49,497 nt of DNA from Porphyromonas uenonis 60-3. GTDB taxonomy: Bacteria > Bacteroidota > Bacteroidia > Bacteroidales > Porphyromonadaceae. This document shows positions 17,772 to 26,551 of this stretch, one piece after another; position 1 is the stretch's first letter, and the number at the start of each line of letters is the position of its first letter. The notes beneath the pieces are model-generated. The model saw only the letters and a list, made by a program, of their open reading frames with translations. It did not search any database and was not told where the DNA came from. Position numbers and translations under genes: made by a program. Location of the stretch: assembly GCF_000174775.1 (NCBI RefSeq), contig NZ_ACLR01000171.1, positions 1 to 49,497 on the forward strand. The letters run 5' to 3'.

Positions 17772-18914
17772 CTTGCAAATGCAACAGAATTCTGATTAAT
17801 AATTTGTTTAAATTTTTCGTTTGGCGTGAGGTATCCAAGTCTTTTACGAGGTCGATTATTGAGTTTATTTTCAATCCACTTAATCTGTTTGTTGGTTACT
17901 TCACTAAAGTCCTTACCCTTTGGGATATACTGCCTGATAAGCCCGTCGGTGTTTTCATTGGCACCACGTTCCCATGAGTGGTATGGTTTGCAAAAATAGA
18001 ATTTTATTTCCAATTTTTGCGCAATTTCCTCGTGCTTTGCAAACTCCTTTCCATTGTCAGCCGTAATTGTGTGTATTAAGTTTTTCACTTTCCGCAGTGC
18101 CCATACTGCAATCTTAGCTACCGGGATGGCTTCTTTTCCCGACAACTTGCGTATCCAGACCCTGCTTGTTGCTCTGTCGTTAATGGTAAGAATGGCACCT
18201 TTGTGGTTCTTACCAATAATTGTATCTATCTCTAAATCACCAAATCTCTCCTTCAGTTCCACTATCTCGGGACGCTCATCAATATCCACCCTGCCTGGGA
18301 TAAATCCTCGCCCTGCATTTTTAGAACCACGTTTGGCATACCTGCGACCTTGTCTGCGAAGATATTTGTGCAGTTTGCCACCCCGCCGCTTATCCTCCCA
18401 AATCCAGCGATATATCGTTTCGTGAGATACCATCGCAATTCCCTCCAAGCGGCTCCTGCCGACAATCTGCTCCGGGCTGAATCCTTTCTTCAACAGCTTT
18501 ATTATCCGTTTTCTCATTGCCGGTGTAAGCACTTCCTTGCGATGTTTTTGCTGCTTGCGCCTGTCTGCTTTTCGCTGGGCAAGCTCCATGCTATAGCTAC
18601 CACTTCGGGCGTCGCAATTGCGCTTTATCTCCCTGTAAACAGTGCTTTTATCTACTCCGATAGCTTCCGCTATTGCTTTTTTGCTCATCGGTATTTGCAA
18701 CATCATAGAAAATTGCATACCTTTGTACCTCGGTTATATGTTTGCTCATCTGCAACTTTTTTTTCTTTGGACGGACAATTAAAGCAAAGATAGCAAACTT
18801 TATCCATTCAGAGTGAGAGAAAGGGGGACATTGTCTCTCTTTCCTCTCTGAAAAATAAATGTTTTTATTGCTTATTATCCGCACCCAAAAAGTTGCATTT
18901 ATAAGTTGAACTCA
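17763..18914 (-). mobile_element. IS4351-like insertion sequence (IS30 family)
   Basis: Imperfect terminal repeats TGA(A/G)TTCAACTT(GC/AT)AAATGCAAC at 17763-17785 and 18892-18914 enclose 1,152 bp, close to the published IS4351 length as I recall it (about 1,155 bp). The transposase is frameshifted. ErmF starts 28 bp beyond the right end, the arrangement known from Tn4351/Tn4400, where IS4351 supplies the promoter for ermF. Confidence 0.85.
17768..18749 (-). pseudogene. IS4351 transposase with one-base frameshift
   Basis: The reading frame begins MSKHITEVQRYAI (ATG near 18749) and continues in another frame as SMMLQIPMSKKAIAEAIGVD. An extra T in the run GCAATTTTC explains the shift. The downstream 316 codons look complete: HTH (AIAEAIGVDKSTVYREIKRN), and the IS30-type DDE core with FGDLEIDTIIG, ITADNGKEFAKHEEIA and NENTDGLIRQYIPKG. 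Restart at an internal Met could give a protein lacking about 10 residues, so activity cannot be fully excluded. Confidence 0.8.
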
Positions 18915-18942
18915 AGAAGTATTCACCTGTAAGAAGTTACTA

Positions 18943-19743
18943 ATGACAAAAAAGAAATTGCCCGTTCGTTTTACGGGTCAGCACTTTACTATTGATAAAG
19001 TGCTAATAAAAGATGCAATAAGACAAGCAAATATAAGTAATCAGGATACGGTTTTAGATATTGGGGCAGGCAAGGGGTTTCTTACTGTTCATTTATTAAA
19101 AATCGCCAACAATGTTGTTGCTATTGAAAACGACACAGCTTTGGTTGAACATTTACGAAAATTATTTTCTGATGCCCGAAATGTTCAAGTTGTCGGTTGT
19201 GATTTTAGGAATTTTGCAGTTCCGAAATTTCCTTTCAAAGTGGTGTCAAATATTCCTTATGGCATTACTTCCGATATTTTCAAAATCCTGATGTTTGAGA
19301 GTCTTGGAAATTTTCTGGGAGGTTCCATTATCCTTCAATTAGAACCTACACAAAAGTTATTTTCGAGGAAGCTTTACAATCCATATACCGTTTTCTATCA
19401 TACTTTTTTTGATTTGAAACTTGTCTATGAGGTAGGTCCTGAAAGTTTCTTGCCACCGCCAACTGTCAAATCAGCCCTGTTAAACATTAAAAGAAAACAC
19501 TTATTTTTTGATTTTAAGTTTAAAGCCAAATACTTAGCATTTATTTCCTGTCTGTTAGAGAAACCTGATTTATCTGTAAAAACAGCTTTAAAGTCGATTT
19601 TCAGGAAAAGTCAGGTCAGGTCAATTTCGGAAAAATTCGGTTTAAACCTTAATGCTCAAATTGTTTGTTTGTCTCCAAGTCAATGGTTAAACTGTTTTTT
19701 GGAAATGCTGGAAGTTGTCCCTGAAAAATTTCATCCTTCGTAG
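18943..19743 (+). CDS. ermF: 23S rRNA (adenine-N6) dimethyltransferase ErmF
   Basis: 266 residues, full length for ErmF. It methylates A2058 of 23S rRNA and gives macrolide-lincosamide-streptogramin B resistance. SAM-binding motif I VLDIGAGKGFLTVHL, acidic IEND, and catalytic motif IV SNIPYGIT are intact. It lies 28 bp downstream of the IS4351 terminal repeat, which carries its promoter in Tn4351. The 3' end overlaps the broken end of a convergent outer-membrane receptor gene by 13 bp, so ermF came in together with a deletion of that gene. No tetX follows it here. Confidence 0.97.
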   Translation: MTKKKLPVRFTGQHFTIDKVLIKDAIRQANISNQDTVLDIGAGKGFLTVHLLKIANNVVAIENDTALVEHLRKLFSDARNVQVVGCDFRNFAVPKFPFKVVSNIPYGITSDIFKILMFESLGNFLGGSIILQLEPTQKLFSRKLYNPYTVFYHTFFDLKLVYEVGPESFLPPPTVKSALLNIKRKHLFFDFKFKAKYLAFISCLLEKPDLSVKTALKSIFRKSQVRSISEKFGLNLNAQIVCLSPSQWLNCFLEMLEVVPEKFHPS

Positions 19744-21245
19744 TTCAAAGTCGGGTGGTCTACATCAATGCCACTGTTTATCTTCCATTGCTTACCCTTA
19801 TAATCCATTCTCAGGGTGAGTTCCTGCCCACATATAGATAGTGTGTTCTCATAACTTAGGCTATCTATGTATGGTCTATTCGGTATAGTATAGTCGTAAG
19901 TGTTGCTTGTGTTTCTATCCTCTTCGTGATGCAGTCCGTACCCTGTCTGCAATTTCAACTGTTTGCCAAAAGGATGGGTATATTGCAATGATATTCTGCT
20001 TTCGTTGCGCAGGGTGGGCAGTTGTTGGCAAAGATTGCGCAACAGTAGTGAATCTCCGCCCACAGCGTTGCGCAGGTGGTGGAATTTCGTCAGTGAAAGG
20101 CTGGTATTATTAGTTTCATTCGAGTTACCGCCAAGTGTCGCCTTCACGGTAAATGATGCCCCAGCCTTGCCAATCCGCCGTGTGAGGTCGGCAGATACAT
20201 GGTAATTCTTTCCATTGCTTTTTGTGTTATTTCGCAGCGTTCCCGAGGTCAGCGTGTCCGCAGCCGTATTGCGCTCATATAGGTATGTTGTGTTGTCAGT
20301 CAGGTTGTCTGACCGTCCGAAGTTTCCATTTGCACTTATATTCAGCAAAGTCTTTTTGTCTATGTTATACTGCAGATTTATGTTTGCGGCATTACTGTGA
20401 TTCTTGCTCAAGGAAAGCAGCATTGATTCCCGATATTTTGTTCCCGATGAAAGATATTGCTCATCATAGTCATGATTCTCGCTTCCATTGTGGAAGGCAT
20501 TGAGTGAGAGGCTTGCATTGAGCGTAATTTTCTTACCAAATTTCTTCACGATATTGCCCGACAATATGTTTTGGAAATTGTTTCCCCCAATGTTCATATT
20601 ACTAAGATTGTCAGAGCGCAAAGTCAGCGAGGTGTTTTCGCCATCGGCATTGAATAGATTGCCCTGTACCTCATCCCTGCGTCTGTCGCGATTGCCGTGT
20701 TCAGCCGTTAGTGTTCCTGTCAGGCTGCCATTGTAGGTAGATTTGGTCTTGATGTCCAGCACATAATTGTCGGCACCATCATCTACTCCCGTCATTTTCT
20801 CCAATGCGCTGAGCATGTCATACAGTTTCAGTAGTTCCACTGCATCGGTTGGCATATTCTCCAACGCTGCGATAATGTCGTTGCCCATAAAGGTCTCGCC
20901 ATTGATGTTTACGCCGTTCAATGGCTTTCCTTTGAATGATAGTTGCCTGTTCGCCTTGTCGTATTCCATGCCCGGAATATTCCTGATTAAGTCTTCCAAG
21001 TTAGCACCTTTCCTTACTCGAAGGCAATCAGTATTGATAAACGTGGTGTCTTTTCTTATGGAAAACAATTTCCGCTGTCCAATAACTTGAACTTCATCGA
21101 GTTCTATCGTTTTATGTAATGAAGAAACATGTTTTCGAGTAGGGTATATAGTATCACCCACAACTAAATTCAAAATAGTAGCATTAGCAGTGGGAAACAG
21201 CAGAAGTAGAATGATGAAGATTAAAAGAATTCTTTTGATTATCAT
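19731..21245 (-). pseudogene. TonB-dependent-receptor-like outer-membrane protein, 3'-truncated
   Basis: 504 codons starting with a signal peptide (MIIKRILLIFIILLLLFP...ANA). A plug-like domain follows: ELDEVQVIGQR, DTTFINTDCLRVRKGANLED and GKPLNGVNINGETF. Then come beta-barrel strands with aromatic ends. The barrel stops abruptly at DHPTLNYEG, where the frame runs into the 3' end of ermF, so the C-terminal strands and terminal Phe are lost. Full-length relatives are usually 700-900 residues. It is cargo damaged by the ermF acquisition. Confidence 0.75.
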
Positions 21246-21353
21246 TTTGCAAAATTACCATTGTTCATAGATATATGCAATACCTTAAAATGGCGATTTT
21301 ATAGAATTAGAAATGTCTAAGGTTGATTTTCATTGAAAAAACAACGTAAATAC

Positions 21354-21385
21354 TTTGCTTATATGAATTATATCGCTATCTTTGC
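21354..21385 (+). promoter_or_regulatory. consensus promoter at the right end of insert 1, pointing outward
   Basis: TTTG, exactly 19 bases, then TATCTTTG: a perfect Bacteroidetes -33/-7 pair. It precedes a segment of about 70 bases conserved in insert 2 (21833-21900, reversed). No protein frame of note follows; transcription would run through the element end into the remaining helicase fragment. Confidence 0.65.
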
Positions 21386-21457
21386 AACATCAAACAGAGA
21401 GTTCTTTGAGACTTTGCAGAATAAAGAAAGGGAAAGAAACTCGCTCGTTTCTTAGTC
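21378..21457 (+). ncRNA. conserved leader/possible small RNA at the insert 1 end
   Basis: From ATCTTTGCA to GCTCGTTTC this segment aligns with few mismatches to the reverse complement of 21833-21904 at the end of insert 2. Shared blocks are AGAGAGTTCTTTGA, TGCAGAAT and GAAAC-TCGCTC-GTTTC, the last a possible small hairpin. It follows a consensus promoter. It could equally be a DNA site for recombinase arms. Confidence 0.4.
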
Positions 21458-21524
21458 GTTCACCTTATCAGATTATATATTCTGCTTTTTATTAGTAATC
21501 AGTCGATTACATTCACCCCCATTA

Positions 21525-21752
21525 CTTTTATGCGGAGATTTGTGACTATCGTACCGCTAAGGATATCGGCATTGTCCGCCCGGAGAAGAACGAGGTATTG
21601 CATAACATACCGCCCACACCCGAGCAGGAAGAGTTCATCGGCAAGTTGATGGAGTTCGCCAAGATGGGGGATGCAACCCTTTTAGGACGAGATGAACTAT
21701 CGGAAAAGGAAGAGAAAGCCAAGATGCTGATCGCAACGGACTATGCCCGCAA
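21525..21752 (+). pseudogene. middle fragment of the methylase/helicase gene, between the two inserts
   Basis: The frame reads [35 protein letters not shown] and [19 protein letters not shown]. It joins perfectly between FYAE at 11557 and DYARKMSLDM at 31509. A few insert-2 codons then follow before a stop at 21783. Only about 228 bp of the host gene lie between inserts 1 and 2. The left 12 bp are the core of insert 1 and the right 11 bp (TATGCCCGCAA, 21742-21752) the core of insert 2. Confidence 0.85.
21742..21752. other. att-like core, left junction of insert 2
   Basis: TATGCCCGCAA is repeated at 31512-31522, where the helicase gene resumes in frame (DYARK / MSLDM). Read on the other strand the insert side is TTTTGCGGGCATA, which resembles the TTTTATGCGG core of insert 1. 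Confidence 0.7.
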
Positions 21753-22087
21753 AAGGTTCAAGAAACTTGTATCTTTCAGATAATCAATAGAGCAGGAAAG
21801 AGTGTAGGGCAAAAGGGTTACGAGTTGGAAACGAGCAAGTTTCTTTTCCTATCTTCATTCTGCAGTGCTTCAAAGAACTCTCTATTTAATATCTGCAAAG
21901 ATATAAAATCTACTCAAGATGGTATGCTAGATTTCGAGTTCATAGATTCAAATTTCACTGCATAAAAAGGGTAAAACTATGAACGTCAAGTGCGATTTCC
22001 AGTAGTAAGCGCAAAACGAAGCGTACAAAAGTACCCTCCCTTGGAGGTAGTTCCAGAGGTGGGTCAAAAGATTTAAATGGAATGAGC

Positions 22088-22146
22088 TAACTCCCTACGA
22101 AGTTTTTTCCCTACATTTGTAACTGTGTTGCACTTGACACTGGAAG
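22088..22146 (+). repeat. IS30-type element end (solo), upstream of AbiE
   Basis: The segment from TAACTCCCTACGAAGTTTTT to CACTTGACACTGGAA matches the ends at 23933-24018 and 24021-24104 (direct) and 34261-34346 (inverted, beside a broken IS30 transposase). It contains TACATTTG (22112-22119), a possible -7 box that could serve AbiE. The remaining gene-free sequence 21784-22087 holds the conserved insert end (21833-21904). Confidence 0.75.
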
Positions 22147-22180
22147 GTGCCGAGGCAAGAGCGGGTTGCTTAACATTTTG

Positions 22181-22215
22181 CCATGTCACAAATATGAACT
22201 ATATTTGTGACATGG
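22181..22215. promoter_or_regulatory. 15-bp perfect inverted repeat over the AbiEi start (likely operator)
   Basis: CCATGTCACAAATAT-GAACT-ATATTTGTGACATGG: both arms are identical over 15 bp with a 5-base spacer. It includes the ATG chosen for AbiEi (22212). AbiEi antitoxins of studied systems repress their own promoter by binding inverted repeats, so this is a strong candidate operator. Some translational control is also possible. Confidence 0.7.
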
Positions 22216-22835
22216 GAAAGCAATTAAAAAGTACACATCAGCTTATCAAAGAGGCTGTTATTGATTCTGGAGAAGGGTCGATACTTTACCCTAACCAGTT
22301 TGCTCCTTGTGGCGATAGCACCGCTATAAGACAGGTGCTTAGTCGCATGACCAAAGAGGGTTATCTTGTGAGGTTGGCTCATGGGCTCTATTATTATCCT
22401 AAGGTGGACACCAAGTGGGGGACTGGTATTATTTATCCTTCCATTGAAGAGGTGGCTAGGATAATTGAAGAAAGGGACAAAATCACACTTATACCCTCTG
22501 GCACTTATGTCCTAAATAAATTAGGTCTTTCAACTCAAATCCCAATGAATGTAGTGTACATCACTAATGGATCACCACGAACAATAAAGCTGGGAAAGGG
22601 TCGAGGCATTCAGCTGAAAAGGTCTAATGATATGAACAATTTTGCATACACCTCAGAGTTGGTACGTATGCTTGTTTTTGCCTTAAGAGAGATTGGGCAA
22701 GGTAATCTAACGGAGGTGCATAAGAGCATTCTAAAAAAACATCTCCGCTCAATTTCAGAGGAAGAATATAAGAGGGATATTCACTTGGCTCCACAATGGA
22801 TACAAGATGAACTAAACAGACTGAGAGAACAATGA
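22212..22835 (+). CDS. AbiEi-family antitoxin (DUF6088-like)
   Basis: 207 residues from the ATG at 22212. An upstream in-frame start at 22125 would read through the IS end and the palindrome and is unlikely. The N-terminus MGKQLKSTHQLIKE and the winged-helix region (IRQVLSRMTKEGYLVRLAHG, LYYYPKVDTKWGTGIIYPS) match Bacteroides AbiEi/DUF6088 proteins. The C-terminal antitoxin part contains IPMNVVYITNGSPRTIKLGK and WIQDELNRLRE. Its stop overlaps the next start by 4 bp (ATGA). It represses the operon and neutralises the AbiEii nucleotidyltransferase in type IV systems. IS30-type ends flank the pair on both sides. Confidence 0.85.
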   Translation: MGKQLKSTHQLIKEAVIDSGEGSILYPNQFAPCGDSTAIRQVLSRMTKEGYLVRLAHGLYYYPKVDTKWGTGIIYPSIEEVARIIEERDKITLIPSGTYVLNKLGLSTQIPMNVVYITNGSPRTIKLGKGRGIQLKRSNDMNNFAYTSELVRMLVFALREIGQGNLTEVHKSILKKHLRSISEEEYKRDIHLAPQWIQDELNRLREQ

Positions 22836-23857
22836 TATTTACAGACTTATCAAAAGAGGAGCAAAGAGAAGTACTGGAAATTGTCAGGCCACGAATTGGT
22901 GATATCCCTCTTAGTGTAATAGAGAAAGACTGGTGGGTAACTATGGTACTTCGAGCCCTATTTTCCTTACACTATGCGGATCAGCTCTCTTTCAAGGGTG
23001 GTACTTCACTCAGTAAGTGTTGGAATCTGATTAAACGCTTTTCCGAAGATATTGATATTGCAATTAATCGTGAGTATTTAGGGTTTGCTGGTCAGCTCTC
23101 TAAAACACAGATAAGTGACAAGCTAAGAAGAGCCTCATGCTCTTTTACAAGAGAAATGCTAAAGACTGATTTGGAGAAAGCGTTAGCAAGTCTATCAATT
23201 GACCCTTCGCTTTTTGAAGTAAGTGTCAATGTTACTTCTATTTCCACTACAGATCCAGAGGTGATAGAGGTTGCATATGAGTCGCTTTTTTCCGAGGAGA
23301 CTGATTATCTCAAACCTGTCGTTAAAATAGAAGTAAGCGGACGCTCTATGTCGGAGCCTTTAGAAAGTGTAATGACTAATTCTTGGATTGAGCAGTATAT
23401 GCCTAATACACCATTTGTGCAAAAGGAGTTTAAGGTCTTAGCTGTCAGTCCTGAACGAACATTTATAGAGAAACTTTGTCTGCTACACGAAGAGTTCGCA
23501 AAAAAGGAGTTTTCCTCAATCAGATCCGAAAGAATGAGCAGGCACCTATACGATGTCTACAAGATTTCTAAGACAGAAATCGCCACAAGAGCCTTAAGTG
23601 ATCCAACGTTATACGCCTCAATAGTGCAGCATCGTAGTATGTTTATAGGACTGAAAGGTTTTGACTACCGAACGCTTGCTCCACAGAAGTTATCTATTGT
23701 ACCACCGAAAGAAGTTCTTGATGAGTGGAGATCAGATTACGTCGCCATGTCTCAAGATATGATTTACGAAGAGACACCAAGCTTTGATAGTCTCTTGAAT
23801 GAAATAACTGAACTAAATAAGAGCATAAATAAAATTGCTTGGACATTATCTTTATAG
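22832..23857 (+). CDS. AbiEii-family nucleotidyltransferase toxin
   Basis: 341 residues. The nucleotidyltransferase signature is clear: LSFKGGTSLSKCWNLIKRFS followed by EDIDIAI (GGTSLSK...DxD) around residues 50-72, with RTFIEKLCLLHEEF and RHLYDVYKI further on, typical of AbiEii/AbiGii (nucleotidyl transferase family 2). Such toxins cause growth arrest on phage infection; the studied relative MenT3 modifies tRNA ends. The start overlaps the antitoxin stop. All catalytic residues appear intact. Confidence 0.9.
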   Translation: MIFTDLSKEEQREVLEIVRPRIGDIPLSVIEKDWWVTMVLRALFSLHYADQLSFKGGTSLSKCWNLIKRFSEDIDIAINREYLGFAGQLSKTQISDKLRRASCSFTREMLKTDLEKALASLSIDPSLFEVSVNVTSISTTDPEVIEVAYESLFSEETDYLKPVVKIEVSGRSMSEPLESVMTNSWIEQYMPNTPFVQKEFKVLAVSPERTFIEKLCLLHEEFAKKEFSSIRSERMSRHLYDVYKISKTEIATRALSDPTLYASIVQHRSMFIGLKGFDYRTLAPQKLSIVPPKEVLDEWRSDYVAMSQDMIYEETPSFDSLLNEITELNKSINKIAWTLSL

Positions 23858-23932
23858 CTTTCCATATACTTACCTATTTATCCAGACTATAGTTTACCGT
23901 ACCCTTTAGCCCTTATATTGAGAATGTGTGCT

Positions 23933-24104
23933 TCGCAAAAAAACTAGGCTATAAAACTCCCTATGAAGTTTTTTTCCTACCTTTGTAACTGCGTTGCACT
24001 TGACACTGGAATGTGCGACCTCGAAAAAAACTAGGCTATAAAACTCCCTATGAAGTTTTTTTCCTACATTTGTAACTGTGTTGCACTTGACACTGGAATG
24101 TGCG
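23933..24104 (+). repeat. two tandem IS30-type element ends upstream of tetQ
   Basis: Two consecutive copies (23933-24018 and 24021-24104), each from TCG(C)AAAAAAACTAGGCT to GACACTGGAATGTGCGA, differ at very few bases. Each holds a TAC(C/A)TTTG box and an AAAACT...AGTTTT mini-hairpin. Together with the copy at 22088 they bracket the AbiE pair in direct orientation. The interval 23858-23932 holds nothing else. Confidence 0.8.
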
Positions 24105-24126
24105 AAAGTTAAAAAATCCTCCCACT

Positions 24127-24157
24127 TTTGTTAGATATATTTTTTTGTGTAATTTTG
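24127..24157 (+). promoter_or_regulatory. tetQ promoter
   Basis: TTTG (24127-24130), exactly 19 bases, then TAATTTTG (24150-24157), the full Bacteroides consensus. It lies just downstream of the tandem IS30-type ends. Confidence 0.8.
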
Positions 24158-24165
24158 TAATCGTT

Positions 24166-24242
24166 ATGCGGCAGTAATAATATACATATTAATACGAGTT
24201 AGTAATCCTGTAGTTCTCATATGCTACGAGGAGGTATTAAAA
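24166..24242 (+). promoter_or_regulatory. tetQ attenuator leader with MRQ leader peptide
   Basis: ATG CGG CAG TAA (24166-24177) is the three-residue leader peptide known from tetQ translational attenuation. Downstream, TAATCCTGTAG (near 24203-24213) can pair with CTACGAGGAGGTATTA (24224-24239), hiding the AGGAGG at 24229-24234. Tetracycline stalling on the leader is thought to free it (published model for tetQ, from memory). Confidence 0.7.
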
Positions 24243-24243
24243 G

Positions 24244-26217
24244 GTGCGTTTCGACAATGCATCTACTGTAGTATATTATTGCTTAATCCAAATGAATATT
24301 ATAAATTTAGGAATTCTTGCTCACATTGATGCAGGAAAAACTTCCGTAACCGAGAATCTGCTGTTTGCCAGTGGAGCAACGGAAAAGTGCGGCCGTGTGG
24401 ATAATGGTGACACCATAACGGACTCTATGGATATAGAGAAACGTAGAGGAATTACTGTCCGGGCTTCTACGACATCTATTATCTGGAATGGAGTGAAATG
24501 CAATATCATTGACACTCCGGGACACATGGATTTTATTGCGGAAGTGGAGCGGACATTCAAAATGCTTGATGGAGCAGTCCTCATCTTATCCGCAAAGGAA
24601 GGCATACAAGCGCAGACAAAGTTGCTGTTCAGTACTTTACAAAAGCTGCAAATCCCGACAATTATATTTATCAATAAGATTGACCGTGCCGGTGTGAATT
24701 TGGAGCGTTTGTATATGGATATAAAAACAAATCTGTCGCAAGATGTCCTGTTTATGCAAACTGTTGTCGATGGATCGGTTTATCCGGTTTGCTCCCAAAC
24801 ATATATAAAGGAAGAATACAAAGAATTTGTATGCAACCATGACGACGATATATTAGAACGATATTTGGCGGATAGCGAAATTTCACCGGCTGATTATTGG
24901 AATACGATAATCGCTCTTGTGGCAAAAGCCAAAGTCTATCCGGTGCTACATGGATCAGCAATGTTCAATATCGGTATCAATGAGTTGTTGGACGCCATTT
25001 CTTCTTTTATACTTCCTCCGGCATCAGTCTCAAACAGACTTTCAGCTTATCTCTATAAGATAGAGCATGACCCCAAAGGGCATAAAAGAAGTTTTCTTAA
25101 AATAATTGACGGAAGTCTGAGACTTCGAGACGTTGTAAGAATCAACGATTCGGAAAAATTCATCAAGATTAAAAATCTAAAGACTATTTATCAGGGCAGA
25201 GAGATAAATGTTGATGAAGTGGGTGCCAATGATATCGCGATTGTAGAAGATATAGAAGATTTTCGAATCGGAGATTATTTAGGTGCTAAACCTTGTTTGA
25301 TTCAAGGATTATCTCATCAGCATCCCGCTCTCAAATCCTCCGTCCGGCCAAATAAGCCCGAAGAGAGAAGCAAGGTGATATCCGCTCTGAATACATTGTG
25401 GATTGAAGACCCGTCTTTGTCCTTTTCCATAAACTCATATAGTGATGAATTGGAAATCTCGTTATATGGTTTGACCCAAAAGGAAATCATACAGACATTG
25501 CTGGAAGAACGATTTTCCGTAAAGGTCCATTTTGATGAGATCAAGACTATCTACAAAGAACGACCTATAAAAAAGGTCAATAAGATTATTCAGATCGAAG
25601 TACCACCCAACCCTTACTGGGCCACAATAGGGCTGACTCTTGAACCCTTACCGTTAGGGGCAGGGTTGCAAATCGAAAGTGACATCTCCTATGGTTATCT
25701 GAACCATTCTTTTCAAAATGCCGTTTTTGAAGGGATTCGTATGTCTTGCCAATCTGGTTTACATGGATGGGAAGTGACAGATCTGAAAGTAACTTTTACT
25801 CAAGCCGAGTATTATAGCCCGGTAAGTACACCTGCTGATTTCAGACAGCTGACCCCTTATGTCTTCAGGCTGGCTTTGCAACAGTCAGGTGTGGACATTC
25901 TCGAACCGATGCTCTGTTTTGAGTTGCAGATACCCCAAGTAGCGAGTTCCAAAGCTATTACAGATTTGCAAAAACTGATGTCTGAGATTGAAGACATCAG
26001 TTGTAATAATGAGTGGTGTCATATTAAAGGGAAAGTTCCATTAAATACAAGTAAAGACTATGCCTCAGAAGTAAGTTCGTACACTAAGGGCTTAGGCATT
26101 TTTATGGTTAAGCCATGTGGGTATCAAATAACAAAAGACGGTTATTCTGATAATATCCGCATGAACGAAAAAGATAAACTTTTATTCATGTTCCAAAAAT
26201 CAATGTCATTAAAATAA
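24244..26217 (+). CDS. tetQ: tetracycline resistance ribosomal protection protein TetQ
   Basis: 657 residues from a GTG 9 bases after AGGAGG; an ATG at 24292 gives the 641-residue form also used in the literature. It is an EF-G-like GTPase that releases tetracycline from the ribosome. G1 AHIDAGKT, G2 region RGITVRAS, G3 DTPGH and G4 NKID are intact, and the C-terminal EF-G domains IV/V are present. The TAA overlaps the ATG of rteA by one base, as in the tetQ-rteA-rteB operon of CTnDOT. Expression is probably controlled by the attenuator in its leader. Confidence 0.98.
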
Positions 26218-26384
26218 TGGAGCGGTCAGGAAATTTCTATAAGGCAATACGGTTGGGATATATACTTATCTCCATTCTTATCGGATGTATGGCATATAAT
26301 AGCCTCTATGAATGGCAGGAGATAGAAGCATTAGAACTTGGCAATAAAAAAATAGGTTCATCCGAGATTTTGTGTGATACCTAA
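26217..26384 (+). pseudogene. rteA: rteA sensor kinase, 5' stub
   Basis: [20 protein letters not shown]... with the first membrane helix and YEWQEIEALELGNKKI matches the N-terminus of RteA, the sensor kinase co-transcribed with tetQ in CTnDOT. After about 46 codons the match ends and the frame runs into foreign sequence (GSSEILCDT, stop). RteB, the response regulator that triggers rteC and excision, is absent from the window. Confidence 0.8.
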
Positions 26385-26389
26385 CAGCG

Positions 26390-26486
26390 GGATAAGAAAG
26401 AAGCTGGCTCTATCTTTAGTACCTTTGAAAAAGTTAACTAATACTATTCTTAGTACTTATGATAGAAACCAGCTTCTTTCTTATTC
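26390..26486. repeat. inverted repeat at the rteA/mobB junction
   Basis: GATAAGAAAGAAGCTGG at 26390-26407 is mirrored by CCAGCTTCTTTCTTATT at about 26471-26487 (17 bp perfect or nearly so), with about 60 bases between. The right arm is the coding start of mobB; the left arm is an inverted copy of it. It marks the deletion/fusion point between the tetQ-rteA cargo and the mob region. Confidence 0.6.
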
Positions 26487-26551
26487 ACCTTCTTGAAGTT
26501 GTAGCCGAGCGCACCCCCGAGGTTCTCCGTTGCTGAAATCTTAGCAATCAT
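26450..26551 (-). pseudogene. mobB: MobB relaxase, 33-codon stub
   Basis: The start codon overlaps the mobA stop (TAATG). The translation MIAKISATENLGGALGYNFKK... is the characteristic start of Bacteroides MobB relaxases, in which the catalytic Tyr lies near ALGYN. After about 24 codons the frame leaves the family and ends at Tyr-stop. The catalytic His-rich motif is gone, so insert 2 has no relaxase. Confidence 0.7.

Larger units (their letters stand above)
11558..21536 (+). mobile_element. insert 1: integrated mobilizable element carrying ermF
   Basis: About 9.98 kb inserted in the methylase/helicase gene. Order from the left end: two tyrosine recombinases, a DUF1896 gene, a conserved hairpin block, two HTH genes, a DUF3408 gene, an oriT-like block and mobA. 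Then come IS4351 (frameshifted), ermF, a truncated outer-membrane receptor gene and the right end. No relaxase gene remains. The int-HTH-mob order resembles Bacteroides mobilizable transposons. Its right end is a reversed homologue of the left end of insert 2, which shows that the two inserts are related. Confidence 0.75.

Noticed and set aside
22125-22211. Earlier start for AbiEi
   Set aside because: It would begin inside the IS30-type end and translate through the operator-like palindrome; family proteins begin at the MGKQLK-type start.
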